DNA of 64,000 nt from Clostridium sardiniense (GCF_016907995.1 NZ_JAFBDA010000017.1:1-64000), one strand, 5' to 3'. Counted from the stretch's first letter, positions 10,144 through 21,918 are shown. A program made the numbers and translations. The notes: generated by a model from the letters alone, not told the origin.

Positions 10144-10581
10144 TTAATTATTCAACATTGAATCAAATATATCTTTTTTACCATTTTCTTCATTCTTCAA
10201 TGTAAAATCTTTTCTATCTTCAACAATTAATTTACACTCTTTTAATTTCATATCTTGCGGTAACTTATCTAGTGTACTTGATAAAACAGTTGTTTTATCT
10301 TTACCTGGGTCAATGAACTCTATAATTGAAGCTTTACTAAGTGCAGTATCAACAGTATTTGTATTGTTAATATCAACAGGCTTATCATTTTTCATGTTAT
10401 AACTCTCTACAGCTAATAAGACCTTTCTTGATTGATCCATAACCTTTGTTTTTTTAGCCTCTTGCATATATCCATTAATCTTCGGTACTAAAACACTAGC
10501 TAATATTCCTATAATAGCTACAACAGCTATTAGCTCTATTAATGTAAAGCCTTTTTTCTTCTTTTTTAATATTTCTTTCAT
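10144..10581 (-). CDS. Type IV pilin-like protein
   Basis: The 145-residue protein has a classic class-III leader: basic residues, then KKGFTLIELIAVVAIIGIL, with cleavage expected between G and F and the glutamate at mature position 5. This is followed by a hydrophobic helix and a small, mostly charged head domain without cysteines. The head is shorter than that of major pilins, so it may be a minor pilin or pseudopilin. It is transcribed toward the prepilin peptidase gene, with a terminator hairpin between. Confidence 0.9.
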   Translation of the reverse strand: MKEILKKKKKGFTLIELIAVVAIIGILASVLVPKINGYMQEAKKTKVMDQSRKVLLAVESYNMKNDKPVDINNTNTVDTALSKASIIEFIDPGKDKTTVLSSTLDKLPQDMKLKECKLIVEDRKDFTLKNEENGKKDIFDSMLNN

Positions 10582-10676
10582 AAATCAAACTCCTTAGAAT
10601 TACTGTAAAGTAGCATATTAGCCACTCCCATTTTAATCATTGCCTTTTTCTTACAAAATTATATCATAAAGAACAA

Positions 10677-10717
10677 TAAAAAAAAGAAGTCTAAATTATT
10701 TAAACCTCTTTTTATCA
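10677..10717 (-). terminator. groESL terminator
   Basis: An imperfect stem (AAGAGGTTTAAAT with ATTTAGACTTCTT) is followed by a long T run on the minus strand, directly after the groEL stop. Confidence 0.7.
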
Positions 10718-10726
10718 CTTCTAAGT

Positions 10727-12759
<2,033 letters not shown>

Positions 12760-12804
12760 ATACTTATTAAAATATTTTTGCCCAAAATATATTATTTATA
12801 ACAA

Positions 12805-12836
12805 ATTAGAGTAATATATTTCTATATTACTCTAAT
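12805..12836 (-). terminator. Hairpin after the hydrogenase-like gene
   Basis: A perfect 14-bp stem (12805-12818 with 12823-12836, loop TTTC) is followed by a moderately T-rich tail on the minus strand. Confidence 0.55.
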
Positions 12837-12868
12837 TCTCTTTAATTTATAACTATTTTCTTTGTATT

Positions 12869-14362
12869 TTATTTTCTCTCTAAGTTAATATCTTCAAATT
12901 CTTCAAGAGTTTCATTTTCAGATATTAATTTCTTCTCTCCTAGATTATTTATTTTATTAAACGTAGCTTTCGCTCTAAGTGCTGGCACTATAGTTCCTGC
13001 ACCATTAATGCAGCCACCTTCACACATCATTCCTTCAATAAAATTACCATTTAGTCTTCCTATTCTAGCCATGGCCATAGCCTTTTTGATTTCATTTCCA
13101 CCTGATACTTTAACAGGCTTAAATTCTGTATCAATATTATTTTCTCTAATAAAACTCTCAATAGACGCAGTTAATCCTCCATGGGCACCGAATCCTCTTC
13201 CAAAGATAGAAGCATCATTAACCACTTCATCATCACATTCCCATAGATTAATATTAAAAGCTTCAAGAAGTGCTGTTAATTCTTCAAATGTAACTACATA
13301 ATCAATTGCATCACTTATCCCTTTCTTTACCGCTTCACTCTTTTTAGCTGTACAAGGTCCTATAAATACAACTTTTGCATCAGGCTCTCTTTTTTTAATT
13401 AGTCTTCCTGTTGCAATCATTGGAGATACTGTATTTGATATATTCTTCACCTGATCTCCATATAAATTTTCTATATATGTTAAAAATGCTGGACAGCAGG
13501 AATTAGTCATATATTTATCTCCATCATCCATTCTATCTTTAAATTCCTTGCATTCATGCATTGTTACTCCATCAGCACCACATGCAGCTTCAATCATATC
13601 TACAAATCCTAATTTTTTAATTGCATTCTTTATCTTTCCATAAGTAATTTTCATTCCAAACTGCCCTGTTATTGCAGGGGCAACTACTGCATACATCTTT
13701 CTCTTTCTTGCAAGCCTTTTTGCAACTGGAACTATTAAACTTTTGTCTGATATTGCACCAAAAGGACATGCAAGCATACAAGCTCCACAATTGACACAAG
13801 TTTCTTCCTTTATAACAGCCCTCCTATCTTCTACACCAAATTCTATAGCACCAGTAGGGCATGCTCTCTTGCATGGTCTCATAACCTCAGATATAGCATC
13901 ATACGGGCAAGCTTTTTTACACATTCCACACTCTTTACACATCTCTTGATTTATATACGCTCTTCCACCTATATTAGTAATTGCTCCAAATTTACATGCT
14001 TCTTGACATTTATGTGCAAGACAATTCCTACAAGAATCTGTTACTGTATATTTGTTTATTGGACATCTATCGCAAGCAGCCTCAATTACATATATAATCT
14101 GCTCATCTGGTCTTATATCTATAAGATCATCCTCTTCCAAATCTCCATTTGAAAGAAATCCTGATGCAAGCTTTGCCCTTTCATGAACTATTGCCCTTTC
14201 CTTATACACACAACATCTATAAAGAGCTTTGTCACCTTTTATAATTCTATAAGGTATCTTTTCAATTTCCTCTTTAGTTAATTTATCTTCTTTGGCTAGC
14301 TTTGCAACCTCTGTTAAAACCTCATGTTTTAATTTATTTAGCTGAGTTTCAAATTGAAACAT
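12869..14362 (-). CDS. [FeFe]-hydrogenase-like protein, probable group B
   Basis: The product is 497 residues. The N-terminal part is rich in iron-sulfur cysteines (C-D-R-C-P-I-N, then C-K-E-C-G-M-C-K-K-A-C-P and C-V-N-C-G-A-C). The C-terminal part carries the three H-cluster motifs in variant form: TNSCCPAF (L1), GPCTAKKSE (L2) and MMCEGGCINGAG (L3). All four H-cluster cysteines are present. The typical group A motifs read TSCCPGW, MPCxxKKxE and MACxGGCxxGGG, so the tryptophan-to-phenylalanine and MPC-to-GPC changes point to group B, whose roles are poorly known. Its probable reaction is reversible H2 formation with ferredoxin. It is monocistronic. Confidence 0.85.
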   Translation of the reverse strand: MFQFETQLNKLKHEVLTEVAKLAKEDKLTKEEIEKIPYRIIKGDKALYRCCVYKERAIVHERAKLASGFLSNGDLEEDDLIDIRPDEQIIYVIEAACDRCPINKYTVTDSCRNCLAHKCQEACKFGAITNIGGRAYINQEMCKECGMCKKACPYDAISEVMRPCKRACPTGAIEFGVEDRRAVIKEETCVNCGACMLACPFGAISDKSLIVPVAKRLARKRKMYAVVAPAITGQFGMKITYGKIKNAIKKLGFVDMIEAACGADGVTMHECKEFKDRMDDGDKYMTNSCCPAFLTYIENLYGDQVKNISNTVSPMIATGRLIKKREPDAKVVFIGPCTAKKSEAVKKGISDAIDYVVTFEELTALLEAFNINLWECDDEVVNDASIFGRGFGAHGGLTASIESFIRENNIDTEFKPVKVSGGNEIKKAMAMARIGRLNGNFIEGMMCEGGCINGAGTIVPALRAKATFNKINNLGEKKLISENETLEEFEDINLERK

Positions 14363-14518
14363 AATCCCTCCTAAACATTAATTGTTCCTCTATAAATTTT
14401 ACATTTAACTCCTATTAATTATGTGTATAAATTGTGTTTTCTTCTAATTTATTCTTTTGATTATGAATATATTTATTGATATAATACTATTGTAAATTTC
14501 TTAAAAGGGGGAATTTAT

Positions 14519-14815
14519 TTGACAGAAAAACAGATATGCCAATTGTGTAATAGACAAGTTCCTGAAATAACAGAACACCATCTTATACCTAAAGAAAAGG
14601 GTGGAAAACATTACTCAACTGCTATGCTTTGTAGAATGTGTCATACTCAAATTCATGCTCTTTATACTAACAAAGAACTTGCAGCAAGATTATTTTCGAT
14701 TGCAAGACTTAAGAATGATGATAATATAAAGAAATATCTAAATTTTATAGTAAAAATGCCTGGAGAAACTATAATTCCCATAAAAAAGACTAAAAATAGA
14801 AAAAAGAGAAGATAA
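14519..14815 (+). CDS. Small HNH-type zinc-binding protein
   Basis: The product is 98 residues and starts at TTG behind AAAGGGGGA. It has C-Q-L-C near the N-terminus, TEHHLIPKEKGG in the HNH core, and C-R-M-C-H-T-Q-I-H, as in small HNH nuclease-fold proteins common as single genes in clostridia. The C-terminus is very basic. The substrate is unknown, and it may bind nucleic acid without being a restriction enzyme. A related HNH-like gene is at 58695. Confidence 0.8.
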   Translation: MTEKQICQLCNRQVPEITEHHLIPKEKGGKHYSTAMLCRMCHTQIHALYTNKELAARLFSIARLKNDDNIKKYLNFIVKMPGETIIPIKKTKNRKKRR

Positions 14816-14827
14816 TAAGCTTTTAAT

Positions 14828-14864
14828 TAGCTATATAGATAAAATGAACTCATCTATATAGCTA
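14828..14864 (+). terminator. Hairpin after the HNH gene
   Basis: A perfect 13-bp stem (14828-14840 with 14852-14864) lies just after the stop. The T tail is poor, so termination is only likely. Confidence 0.45.
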
Positions 14865-14876
14865 TAACTTTATCTT

Positions 14877-15023
14877 CTACTCTAAGATTTCTACTACTTC
14901 ACCATTAACATTATCTCTATTTAATAAGTATTTTAAAATGTAAGATTGAATTATTGTAAATACAATTCCAAAAATTATGCCTTCTACGCCATAATTTAAT
15001 AATCCTAGAAGTATTATAACCAT
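14877..15023 (-). pseudogene. Remnant of a membrane protein gene, possibly YitT-like
   Basis: A 48-codon minus-strand frame reads as the end of a polytopic membrane protein: hydrophobic LLGLLNYGVEGIIFGIVFTI, then a short charged tail. An in-frame stop lies just upstream of its only ATG and there is no ribosome site. I therefore read it as the decayed 3' end of a longer gene, perhaps YitT/DUF2179-like. The family guess is weak. Confidence 0.4.
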
Positions 15024-15048
15024 ATTTATCTATCTATATTTCTACAAT

Positions 15049-15094
15049 AAAAAAGAGCTTAATCTAAGTATGGCTATATACTTAAATTAAACTC
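15049..15094 (-). terminator. Terminator after the glycosylase gene
   Basis: A long imperfect stem (15055-15071 with 15078-15094) is followed on the minus strand by a T6 tract. Confidence 0.75.
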
Positions 15095-15131
15095 ATTCTA
15101 TTATACTCTATTAATATATTTTTATATTATG

Positions 15132-16031
15132 TTAATCTATCTTTATATTATTTTCTCTAGCATAATAAAAAAGATATTGTTGTGCAAAACCTGATAAATC
15201 TTTAAACTCATTTCTAGCAAATATTCTTATCTTATTTAGTGAACCTTCTTCAGCATTATAGAAATGCATCATAGCTCTCTTTACCCATACATCAACTGGG
15301 AATGCTGAATACTTACTCATTGAGAATAACATTATACAATCTGCAACTTTGGCACCTACCCCTTTAAATTCTTGAAGTGCTGTATGACACTCATCATCAG
15401 TTAAAGAAGTTATTCTTTCAAGGTTATATACGCCTTCTAAATTATCTAAATCCTTATTTATGTTAGCTACTGTATCTACAATATATTTACTTCTAAATGA
15501 GGCTCCTGTTTCTCTTATCTCATCTTCAGTGGCATCCTTTAGCATTTCTGGAGTTGGGAAAGTATAGAACTTCTCACCTTTATACTCTATTTCAGTTCCC
15601 CATCTTTCACTAATCTTTTTGATTGTCTTTTTAATTGAAGGTATACTATTTCTTGCTGATACTATGAAGCTTATAACAAGCTCAAATGGTTCTTGATTTA
15701 ATATTCTTATTCCATATCCATAATCAACAGACTTTTTTAGTATCTCATCTTTTGAAAGCTCTTCTTTAATTTTTGAATAGTCTCTTTCTAAATCAAAGTA
15801 TTCAAACCATATATTTTTAAAATCTTCTTCGTTTGAATTTAAAATTGTAACTTTATCATCTTCTTGCACTACTTCGATTACTCTTCCATATGCAATTACT
15901 ATGTAATCAAGCTCTGCTTTCTTTTCCCATCTAAAACATTGACCACACTCTAATATTTGTTTTATATTGAAGTTCTTAACACCTTCTAATATAACTTTAT
16001 TATCTTCATATATAGCCTTTTTGTAATCCAT
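15132..16031 (-). CDS. ogg: 8-oxoguanine DNA glycosylase/AP lyase, OGG1 type
   Basis: The 299-residue base-excision repair enzyme removes 8-oxoguanine. The N-terminal OGG-N domain (GQCFRWEK) is followed by the helix-hairpin-helix region LQEFKGVGAKVADC, with the Schiff-base lysine expected in GAKVADC, and by PVDVWVKR with the catalytic aspartate. I start at the ATG at 16031, four bases after GGTGAGGAG; the longer frame to 16043 starts inside that ribosome site. It follows the C_GCAxxG_C_C gene by 17 bases, so the two are probably one operon. Confidence 0.92.
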   Translation of the reverse strand: MDYKKAIYEDNKVILEGVKNFNIKQILECGQCFRWEKKAELDYIVIAYGRVIEVVQEDDKVTILNSNEEDFKNIWFEYFDLERDYSKIKEELSKDEILKKSVDYGYGIRILNQEPFELVISFIVSARNSIPSIKKTIKKISERWGTEIEYKGEKFYTFPTPEMLKDATEDEIRETGASFRSKYIVDTVANINKDLDNLEGVYNLERITSLTDDECHTALQEFKGVGAKVADCIMLFSMSKYSAFPVDVWVKRAMMHFYNAEEGSLNKIRIFARNEFKDLSGFAQQYLFYYARENNIKID

Positions 16032-16048
16032 ATATCTCCTCACCTTTT

Positions 16049-16462
16049 CTACTGTTTATTATTTCTTTCTCTCTCTATTATTTCGCCTAATACTGAAGCT
16101 GCAGTTTTAATCATAGTAGTACACCTTCTATCAGTATCGTTAAACTTTTCCTTAAGCTCACTACAGTTTAAAGTTTCTAATTCTTCATCAAACCTTCTAA
16201 GAAATTCTGATGACAATGCTCTAACTATTGGACTTTCATGACCTCTTTCATTTGTGAACATTACTCCTATTACAGCTAATGAACCTGTTGCTGCACCACA
16301 TGTTCCTTCTATACTCATTCCACCACCAAATGATGCCATTATTTTTAGAGCATCCTTTGAAAGATTTAAATCATATTCATCATTTGCCGCATACAAAATA
16401 CATTCTGCACAATTTAAATCATATTTCTTATCCCAAAATTTTATTGCACTATCAATTAACAT
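16049..16462 (-). CDS. C_GCAxxG_C_C family redox-type protein
   Basis: The 137-residue protein has the family's spaced cysteines: C-A-E-C near residue 18-21, GTCGAATGS in the middle, then LNCSEL and RRCTTM. The family is widespread in anaerobes and sometimes annotated as a redox-active protein; its function is not known to me. The GGTGGAAGA ribosome site is good. It is likely co-transcribed with ogg. Confidence 0.85.
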   Translation of the reverse strand: MLIDSAIKFWDKKYDLNCAECILYAANDEYDLNLSKDALKIMASFGGGMSIEGTCGAATGSLAVIGVMFTNERGHESPIVRALSSEFLRRFDEELETLNCSELKEKFNDTDRRCTTMIKTAASVLGEIIERERNNKQ

Positions 16463-16687
16463 TCTTCCACCTACTAATTATTATCAATTAATTACTTTTG
16501 TTAATTATATCATATTTTTAGAATTTATCATTCCTTTTATCTTTTCCTAGTTGTTAATATTCTATTTCTTTTTTTAATTTCTAACTATTATAAAAATAAA
16601 ATTTTTCTATTTTCTAATCCTTACACTCATACTTACCTTACATTAAATACATATCTTAATGCTTTAAGCATTTTATTAGAATATATA

Positions 16688-16717
16688 AAAAGAGATAACA
16701 CCTATGTTATCTCTTTC
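16688..16717. terminator. Terminator downstream of plc
   Basis: A 12-bp stem (16689-16700 with 16705-16716) has an A run on the left and a T-rich run on the right, placed just after the plc stop on the minus strand. Confidence 0.75.
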
Positions 16718-16734
16718 TATTATTTAAAATATTT

Positions 16735-17931
16735 TTAATTTAAAGGATATGTTGTACCACCTGAAATCCATTCATTAATATTTTTTTCAAGTCTAACCTT
16801 ATCACCAGCTATAACTTTCACATAACTTGGTTTCCACCCATCTGTAGCAACAGTAAGTTTCTCATCTCTTATCCACATATTCTTTATATCACTATACTTA
16901 ATATTCTTATTCTTCAATTTTAATGTGTATGTACCCTCTTGATTTCTTGTAAAATCATTCCCCGGGTTATCTAAAGCCCATTCCTCTTTTACTCCATCTT
17001 TAGTTTCAATTCCAAAATAAATATAATTATCAGTTCCAGCATCTTGTACATCAGCTGTCTTTATCATAACTACTATTTCGTTAAGATTATAATCTTTATC
17101 TACTGCATCCTTATTTGATACATCATTTAAGAATCTGTATAAATATCCTGCAACACCCTTTTGTGCGTTTCCAACTCCATGAGAGGCTGCATATTCCCAA
17201 TCATCCCAACTATTACTCATAGTTGCATGGCTGTAATATAAATCTTTAGCTTGCTTTGCCCAATACTTACAATATCCTTTTGACCATTCATTAAAGTTAT
17301 CATTTTTTAATGTATCTTTATAGAATGCATCATCTGTATTATATCCTGTTGTATCTAATCTGTATGTATCTTTTCTTTCTTCTGCATATGTTTCAAACTT
17401 AACATGACCTGGGCTATCAACTGCTGTTACGTTAGCTGCATGATATGGAGTGTTTAAATCACCAAAATAGTGCATGCCTTGTCCAAGATACCAAACGGCT
17501 TTTTCGTAATTACCTTTAGCCCATTCATTCTTTGCAAGTGCTGCAAACTTTCTAGTTTGTGATTCTGCATTATCTGGTACAGCATATGAAAGATACCATT
17601 TATTATCCTGAGTGAAATTATGGTCAGTATCTGGATCCCAGAAATGGTCTTGATATAAGCTATAAGCATTCGGATCATAATCTGGGAATGTTGATCCTAA
17701 TTGAAACTTATGTAAGTTTTCCTCTAAAATACTTAAATTATTCCTTATAGCTTCTGGTTCATCCTTTGCTAAATCGTGTTTAAGCACTTCAATAGCTTGG
17801 GTAACGATTACAGAATGAGTCCCTGTTCCATCCTCTTTTCCATCCCAAGCATAGGCCTTAGTTGTATATCCGATACATATAAGTCCCGTCAGTAAAGTAC
17901 AAGATAAAATCTTTAAAATCTTTTTATTCAT
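16735..17931 (-). CDS. plc: Secreted phospholipase C, alpha-toxin family
   Basis: The 398-residue precursor has a 28-residue signal peptide cleaved before WDGKEDGTGTH. The mature protein is 370 residues, the length of C. perfringens alpha-toxin, with the zinc ligands W1 and H11, YQDHFWDPDTDHNF, GQGMHYFGDLNTPYH and HVKFETYAEERKD in the same order. The C-terminal 120 residues form the calcium-binding PLAT/C2-like domain (DAGTDNYIYFGI, NPGNDF) needed for membrane binding and for toxicity in alpha-toxin. The similarity is high but not identity, so it is the orthologue of a related species. Haemolytic or lethal activity cannot be judged from sequence. It stands alone between terminators. Confidence 0.95.
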   Translation of the reverse strand: MNKKILKILSCTLLTGLICIGYTTKAYAWDGKEDGTGTHSVIVTQAIEVLKHDLAKDEPEAIRNNLSILEENLHKFQLGSTFPDYDPNAYSLYQDHFWDPDTDHNFTQDNKWYLSYAVPDNAESQTRKFAALAKNEWAKGNYEKAVWYLGQGMHYFGDLNTPYHAANVTAVDSPGHVKFETYAEERKDTYRLDTTGYNTDDAFYKDTLKNDNFNEWSKGYCKYWAKQAKDLYYSHATMSNSWDDWEYAASHGVGNAQKGVAGYLYRFLNDVSNKDAVDKDYNLNEIVVMIKTADVQDAGTDNYIYFGIETKDGVKEEWALDNPGNDFTRNQEGTYTLKLKNKNIKYSDIKNMWIRDEKLTVATDGWKPSYVKVIAGDKVRLEKNINEWISGGTTYPLN

Positions 17932-18005
17932 TTGTAGTCCCCCTATTTTTTATCTTTTGTGTAAAGCATTTATCATAATAATTATAATATATAAATATAT
18001 AGAAA

Positions 18006-18044
18006 AAAAGTGACTTTTTTACAATTCATAAAAAAGTCACTTTT
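18006..18044 (-). terminator. Terminator of the butyryl-CoA operon
   Basis: A perfect 15-bp stem (18006-18020 with 18030-18044) is followed by a T run on the minus strand. It lies between hbd and plc and separates the two units. Confidence 0.85.
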
Positions 18045-18078
18045 ATTATATTTGTGTAGTGTAGTTTAGTAATTTTTC

Positions 18079-18927
18079 TTATTTGCTATAATCAAAGAAT
18101 CCTTTTCCAGTCTTTCTTCCAAGCCATCCAGCTCTTACATACTTTCTTAAGATATTTGATGCTCTATACTTAGTATCTCCTGTTTCAGTATATAAAACAT
18201 CCATGATTGCTAAGCAAACATCTAATCCTATTAAATCTCCTAAAGCTAAAGGTCCCATTGGGTGATTTGCACCATATTTCATAGCTGTATCTATGTCTTC
18301 TGGTGAAGCTATTCCTTCTTGAAGAATAAATGATGCTTCATTTATCATTGGAATTAATATTCTGTTTACTACGAATCCTGGAGCTTCTGCAACTTCTACA
18401 GGTTCTTTTCCGATTGCTATTGATAACTCTTTAACAGCATCAAAAGTTTCTTGGCTTGTAGCTATTCCTCTAATAATTTCAACTAGCTTCATTACTGGAG
18501 CTGGGTTGAAGAAGTGCATTCCGATAACTTTATCTGGTCTCTTTGTAGCTGATGCAACTTCTGTTATTGATAATGATGAAGTGTTTGAAGCTAAGATTGT
18601 TTCTGGTTTACAGATTTCATCTAACTCAGCAAAGATTTCTTTTTTGATTTTCATGTTTTCTATAGCAGCTTCTACAACTAAGTCGCAATCTGCAGCTAAA
18701 GTCATGTCAGTTGTTCCTGAAATTCTTCCTAAGATTTCTTCTTTAACTTCTTCTGTCATTTTTCCTTTAGTAACTAATCTTGTAAGACCTTTGTTGATTC
18801 CTGCGATTCCTCTTTCAACAAATTCATCTTTAATATCTCTAACTATTACTTCGTGACCTTTTTGTGCGAAAGCTTGAACGATTCCAGCTCCCATAGTTCC
18901 TGCACCTAAAACAAATATCTTTTTCAT
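18079..18927 (-). CDS. hbd: 3-hydroxybutyryl-CoA dehydrogenase
   Basis: The 282-residue enzyme reduces acetoacetyl-CoA to 3-hydroxybutyryl-CoA in butyrate fermentation. The Rossmann motif [12 protein letters not shown] is at the N-terminus, followed by the 3HCDH signature around [15 protein letters not shown] and the catalytic histidine in [15 protein letters not shown]. It is the last gene of the crt-bcd-etfB-etfA-hbd operon. Confidence 0.98.
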   Translation of the reverse strand: MKKIFVLGAGTMGAGIVQAFAQKGHEVIVRDIKDEFVERGIAGINKGLTRLVTKGKMTEEVKEEILGRISGTTDMTLAADCDLVVEAAIENMKIKKEIFAELDEICKPETILASNTSSLSITEVASATKRPDKVIGMHFFNPAPVMKLVEIIRGIATSQETFDAVKELSIAIGKEPVEVAEAPGFVVNRILIPMINEASFILQEGIASPEDIDTAMKYGANHPMGPLALGDLIGLDVCLAIMDVLYTETGDTKYRASNILRKYVRAGWLGRKTGKGFFDYSK

Positions 18928-18960
18928 ATTAATACCCTCCTAAAATTCAAGTTGAAAATC

Positions 18961-19959
18961 TTATTTTGCTTCTTTGAATTGAGCGATAAGTTCTGGTAAA
19001 ACCTTATTTATATCTCCAACGATAGCATAGTCAGCCATCTTCATGATTGGAGCTGTTTCATCCTTATTGATAGCGATGATCATATCTGAATCTTGCATAC
19101 CAGCAGCATGTTGAATTGCTCCTGAGATACCACATGCAATATATATGCTAGGTCTTACAGTTTTTCCTGTTTGACCAACTTGATAATCTCTTTCTATCCA
19201 TCCTTTATCAATAGCACCTCTTGAAGCTGCAACTGATCCTTCTACAACTTCTGCTAATTCGTAAAGTTTTTCAAAGTTTTCTTTACTTCCAAGTCCTCTA
19301 CCACCAGCTACTATGAAGTTAGCTTCGCTTATATCTTCTACTTCTTTAGCTTCTTTTACTATTTCAACAACTTTAGTTCTTATATCTGAACTAGTTAAGT
19401 TAACTTCTACTTCTTCTATTTCAAAGTTAGTGTTCTTTTCTTCAACCTTTGAGAAAACTCCAGGTCTTACTGTAGCCATTTGAGGTCTATGATCTGGACA
19501 AGCGATTGTTGCCATTAAGTTACCACCAAATGCAGGTCTTGTAGCTAAAAGGTCTCCATTTTCAACTACAACATCTAATTGAGTACAGTCAGCTGTTAAT
19601 CCTGTTGATAATCTAGCTGCAACTCTTGGTCCTAAATCTCTTCCTATGAAAGTAGCTCCTATGAATAATATTCCAGGCTTTCTTTCTGAAGCTAAATCAC
19701 AAATAACCTTTGTGTAACCATCAGTTGTGTAATGTTCTAATTCATCATGATCTGCAACGATAACTTCATCAGCACCATTTTCTCCTAATGTATTAGCTAA
19801 TCCTTTTATATCTTTACCTAGTAATAAAGCTGTAAGCTTAACTCCTAGTTTATCTGCAATTTTTCTACCTTCGCCTAATAATTCTAATGATACTTTTTGT
19901 AATTCGCCTTCTCTTTGTTCAGCAAATACCCATACGCCATTGTAATCTGCTATATTCAT
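18961..19959 (-). CDS. etfA: Electron transfer flavoprotein, alpha subunit
   Basis: The product is 332 residues from the ATG at 19959, which follows GGGAGG. The C-terminal FAD domain has the signature around YQVGQTGKTVRPSIYIACG and GAIQH. With EtfB and Bcd it forms the bifurcating complex that couples crotonyl-CoA reduction to ferredoxin reduction by NADH. It is 14 bases downstream of etfB. Confidence 0.97.
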   Translation of the reverse strand: MNIADYNGVWVFAEQREGELQKVSLELLGEGRKIADKLGVKLTALLLGKDIKGLANTLGENGADEVIVADHDELEHYTTDGYTKVICDLASERKPGILFIGATFIGRDLGPRVAARLSTGLTADCTQLDVVVENGDLLATRPAFGGNLMATIACPDHRPQMATVRPGVFSKVEEKNTNFEIEEVEVNLTSSDIRTKVVEIVKEAKEVEDISEANFIVAGGRGLGSKENFEKLYELAEVVEGSVAASRGAIDKGWIERDYQVGQTGKTVRPSIYIACGISGAIQHAAGMQDSDMIIAINKDETAPIMKMADYAIVGDINKVLPELIAQFKEAK

Positions 19960-19979
19960 TTTCAATTACCTCCCAAAAT

Positions 19980-20762
19980 TTAGATGTAGTGTTTTTCTTT
20001 TAATTTTCCGATAACATATTTAACTGAGTCTTTAGGTCCTTCTTTTACTAATTCTCCAGCACCCTTAACTTCTTTAGTCATTGACTTCTTAACCTTTGTA
20101 GGTGAACCCTTAAGCCCTAGTTCAGCCTTATCTACATCTATATCATCTGCTGACCATATAGTTATTTCTTTATCAACTGTATCGAATATTAATCCAACAT
20201 TCATATATCTTGGATGATTTAATTCTTCAATTGCAGTTAAAAGACATGGTGTTTGAACCTTTATTAATTCATATCCATCTTCTAATGCTCTGTTTACTAA
20301 TAATTCTTTATCTCCTTCAACTGTAACTCCTTGAACGTAAGTTACTTGAGGGATATTTAAATGTTCTGCTATTTCTGGTCCAACTTGAGCTGTATCTCCA
20401 TCGATAGCTTGTCTTCCAGCGAATATAATATCATATTCTAATTTCTTAATTGCTCCAGCTAATGCTTTTGAAGTAGCAAGTGTATCTGCTCCAGCAAATG
20501 CTCTATCTGTTATAAGAACTGCTTCATCAGCTCCCATGCATAATGCTTCTCTTAAAGCACTTTGAGCTTGAGGAGGTCCCATACTAATTACAGTAACCTT
20601 TGCCCCTGATTTATCTTTTATTTGAAGTGCTGCTTCTAAAGCATGCTTATCTTCTGGATTTATGATTGATGGTACTCCATCTCTTATAAGTGTACCTGTC
20701 TTAGGATCTATTTTAACTGCTGTTGTATCTGGAACTTGTTTTAAACAAACTAATATATTCAT
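19980..20762 (-). CDS. etfB: Electron transfer flavoprotein, beta subunit
   Basis: The 260-residue subunit opens with MNILVCLKQVPDT and contains the ETF-beta segment around GRQAIDGDTAQVGPEIAEHL. It pairs with EtfA in the Bcd/Etf bifurcating complex. It starts 17 bases after bcd. Confidence 0.97.
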   Translation of the reverse strand: MNILVCLKQVPDTTAVKIDPKTGTLIRDGVPSIINPEDKHALEAALQIKDKSGAKVTVISMGPPQAQSALREALCMGADEAVLITDRAFAGADTLATSKALAGAIKKLEYDIIFAGRQAIDGDTAQVGPEIAEHLNIPQVTYVQGVTVEGDKELLVNRALEDGYELIKVQTPCLLTAIEELNHPRYMNVGLIFDTVDKEITIWSADDIDVDKAELGLKGSPTKVKKSMTKEVKGAGELVKEGPKDSVKYVIGKLKEKHYI

Positions 20763-20778
20763 TCTTAAAAGGCCTCCC

Positions 20779-21918
20779 CTATCTTAACTTGCTTCCTGCG
20801 ATAACCATCTTTTGAACTTCTGAAGTTCCTTCATAGATTTCTGTTATCTTAGCATCTCTCATCATTCTTTCTACTGGATATTCTTTAGTGTATCCATATC
20901 CACCGAAGATTTGTACTGCCTTAGTTGTAACTTCCATTGCAACATCTGCAGCAAATAATTTTGCTCTTGCAGCTTCAACTGAATATGGAAGTCCAGCTTG
21001 CTTTAAGCATGCTGCCTTATATACTAAATGTCTTGCAGCTTCAACTTTTGTATCCATTTCAGCTATCATCCATTGTAATCCTTGGAATGCTGAAAGTGGT
21101 CTACCGAATTGTTTTCTTTCTTTCATGTAGTTAACAGCTTCGTCTAAAGCGCCACCTGCAATACCTAATGCTTGAGCAGCTATACCAATTCTACCACCAT
21201 CTAGAGTTTTCATAGCTATTCCGAATCCTTTACCTTCTTGTCCAATTAAATTTTCCTTTGGAACAATACAGTTTTCCATGATTAACTCAGTAGTTGATGA
21301 TGCTCTAATTCCCATCTTATCTTCAAGCTTACCAATTGAGAATCCTGGGAAGTCTTTTTCAACTATAAATGCTGATATTCCCTTTGTACCCTTGCTCTTA
21401 TCTGTCATAGCAAATATTATGAAAGTTTCAGCAACTCCACCATTTGTTATGAATATCTTTGAACCATTTAAGATGTAGTTATCTCCATCTAAAACTGCAG
21501 TAGTTTGTTGTCCTGCTGCATCTGTTCCTGCTCCTGGTTCAGTTAAACCAAATGCTCCGATTTTTTCTCCCTTTGCAAGTGGAACTAAATATTTTTCTTT
21601 TTGTGCTGGCTTACCAAATTCATTTATTAATGAAGCACAAAGTGAAGTATGAGCTGAAAGTATAACTCCAGTTGTTCCACATACTTTTGATAATTCTTCA
21701 ACTGCTAGTATGTATGAAAGGACATCTCCACCAGCTCCGCCTAATTCTTTAGCAAAAGGTATTCCCATCATACCTATCTTAGCCATTTTTTCTACGTTTT
21801 CCATTGGGAATCTTTCTGTTTCGTCGATTTCAGCTGCAATCGGTTTTACTTCGTTTATAGCGAATTCTCTAACCATTTGTCTTACTAATTCTTGTTCTCT
21901 AGTTAATTGGAAATTCAT
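20779..21918 (-). CDS. bcd: Butyryl-CoA dehydrogenase
   Basis: The 379-residue flavoprotein reduces crotonyl-CoA to butyryl-CoA. Acyl-CoA dehydrogenase signatures are visible ([14 protein letters not shown] and [20 protein letters not shown]), with the catalytic glutamate in [12 protein letters not shown]. The length and operon position are typical of butyrate-forming clostridia. Confidence 0.98.
   Translation of the reverse strand: MNFQLTREQELVRQMVREFAINEVKPIAAEIDETERFPMENVEKMAKIGMMGIPFAKELGGAGGDVLSYILAVEELSKVCGTTGVILSAHTSLCASLINEFGKPAQKEKYLVPLAKGEKIGAFGLTEPGAGTDAAGQQTTAVLDGDNYILNGSKIFITNGGVAETFIIFAMTDKSKGTKGISAFIVEKDFPGFSIGKLEDKMGIRASSTTELIMENCIVPKENLIGQEGKGFGIAMKTLDGGRIGIAAQALGIAGGALDEAVNYMKERKQFGRPLSAFQGLQWMIAEMDTKVEAARHLVYKAACLKQAGLPYSVEAARAKLFAADVAMEVTTKAVQIFGGYGYTKEYPVERMMRDAKITEIYEGTSEVQKMVIAGSKLR

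Noticed and set aside
13617..13799. Cysteine-rich 60-codon ORF inside the hydrogenase gene
   Set aside because: It is a frame-shifted shadow of the iron-sulfur region of the real gene.
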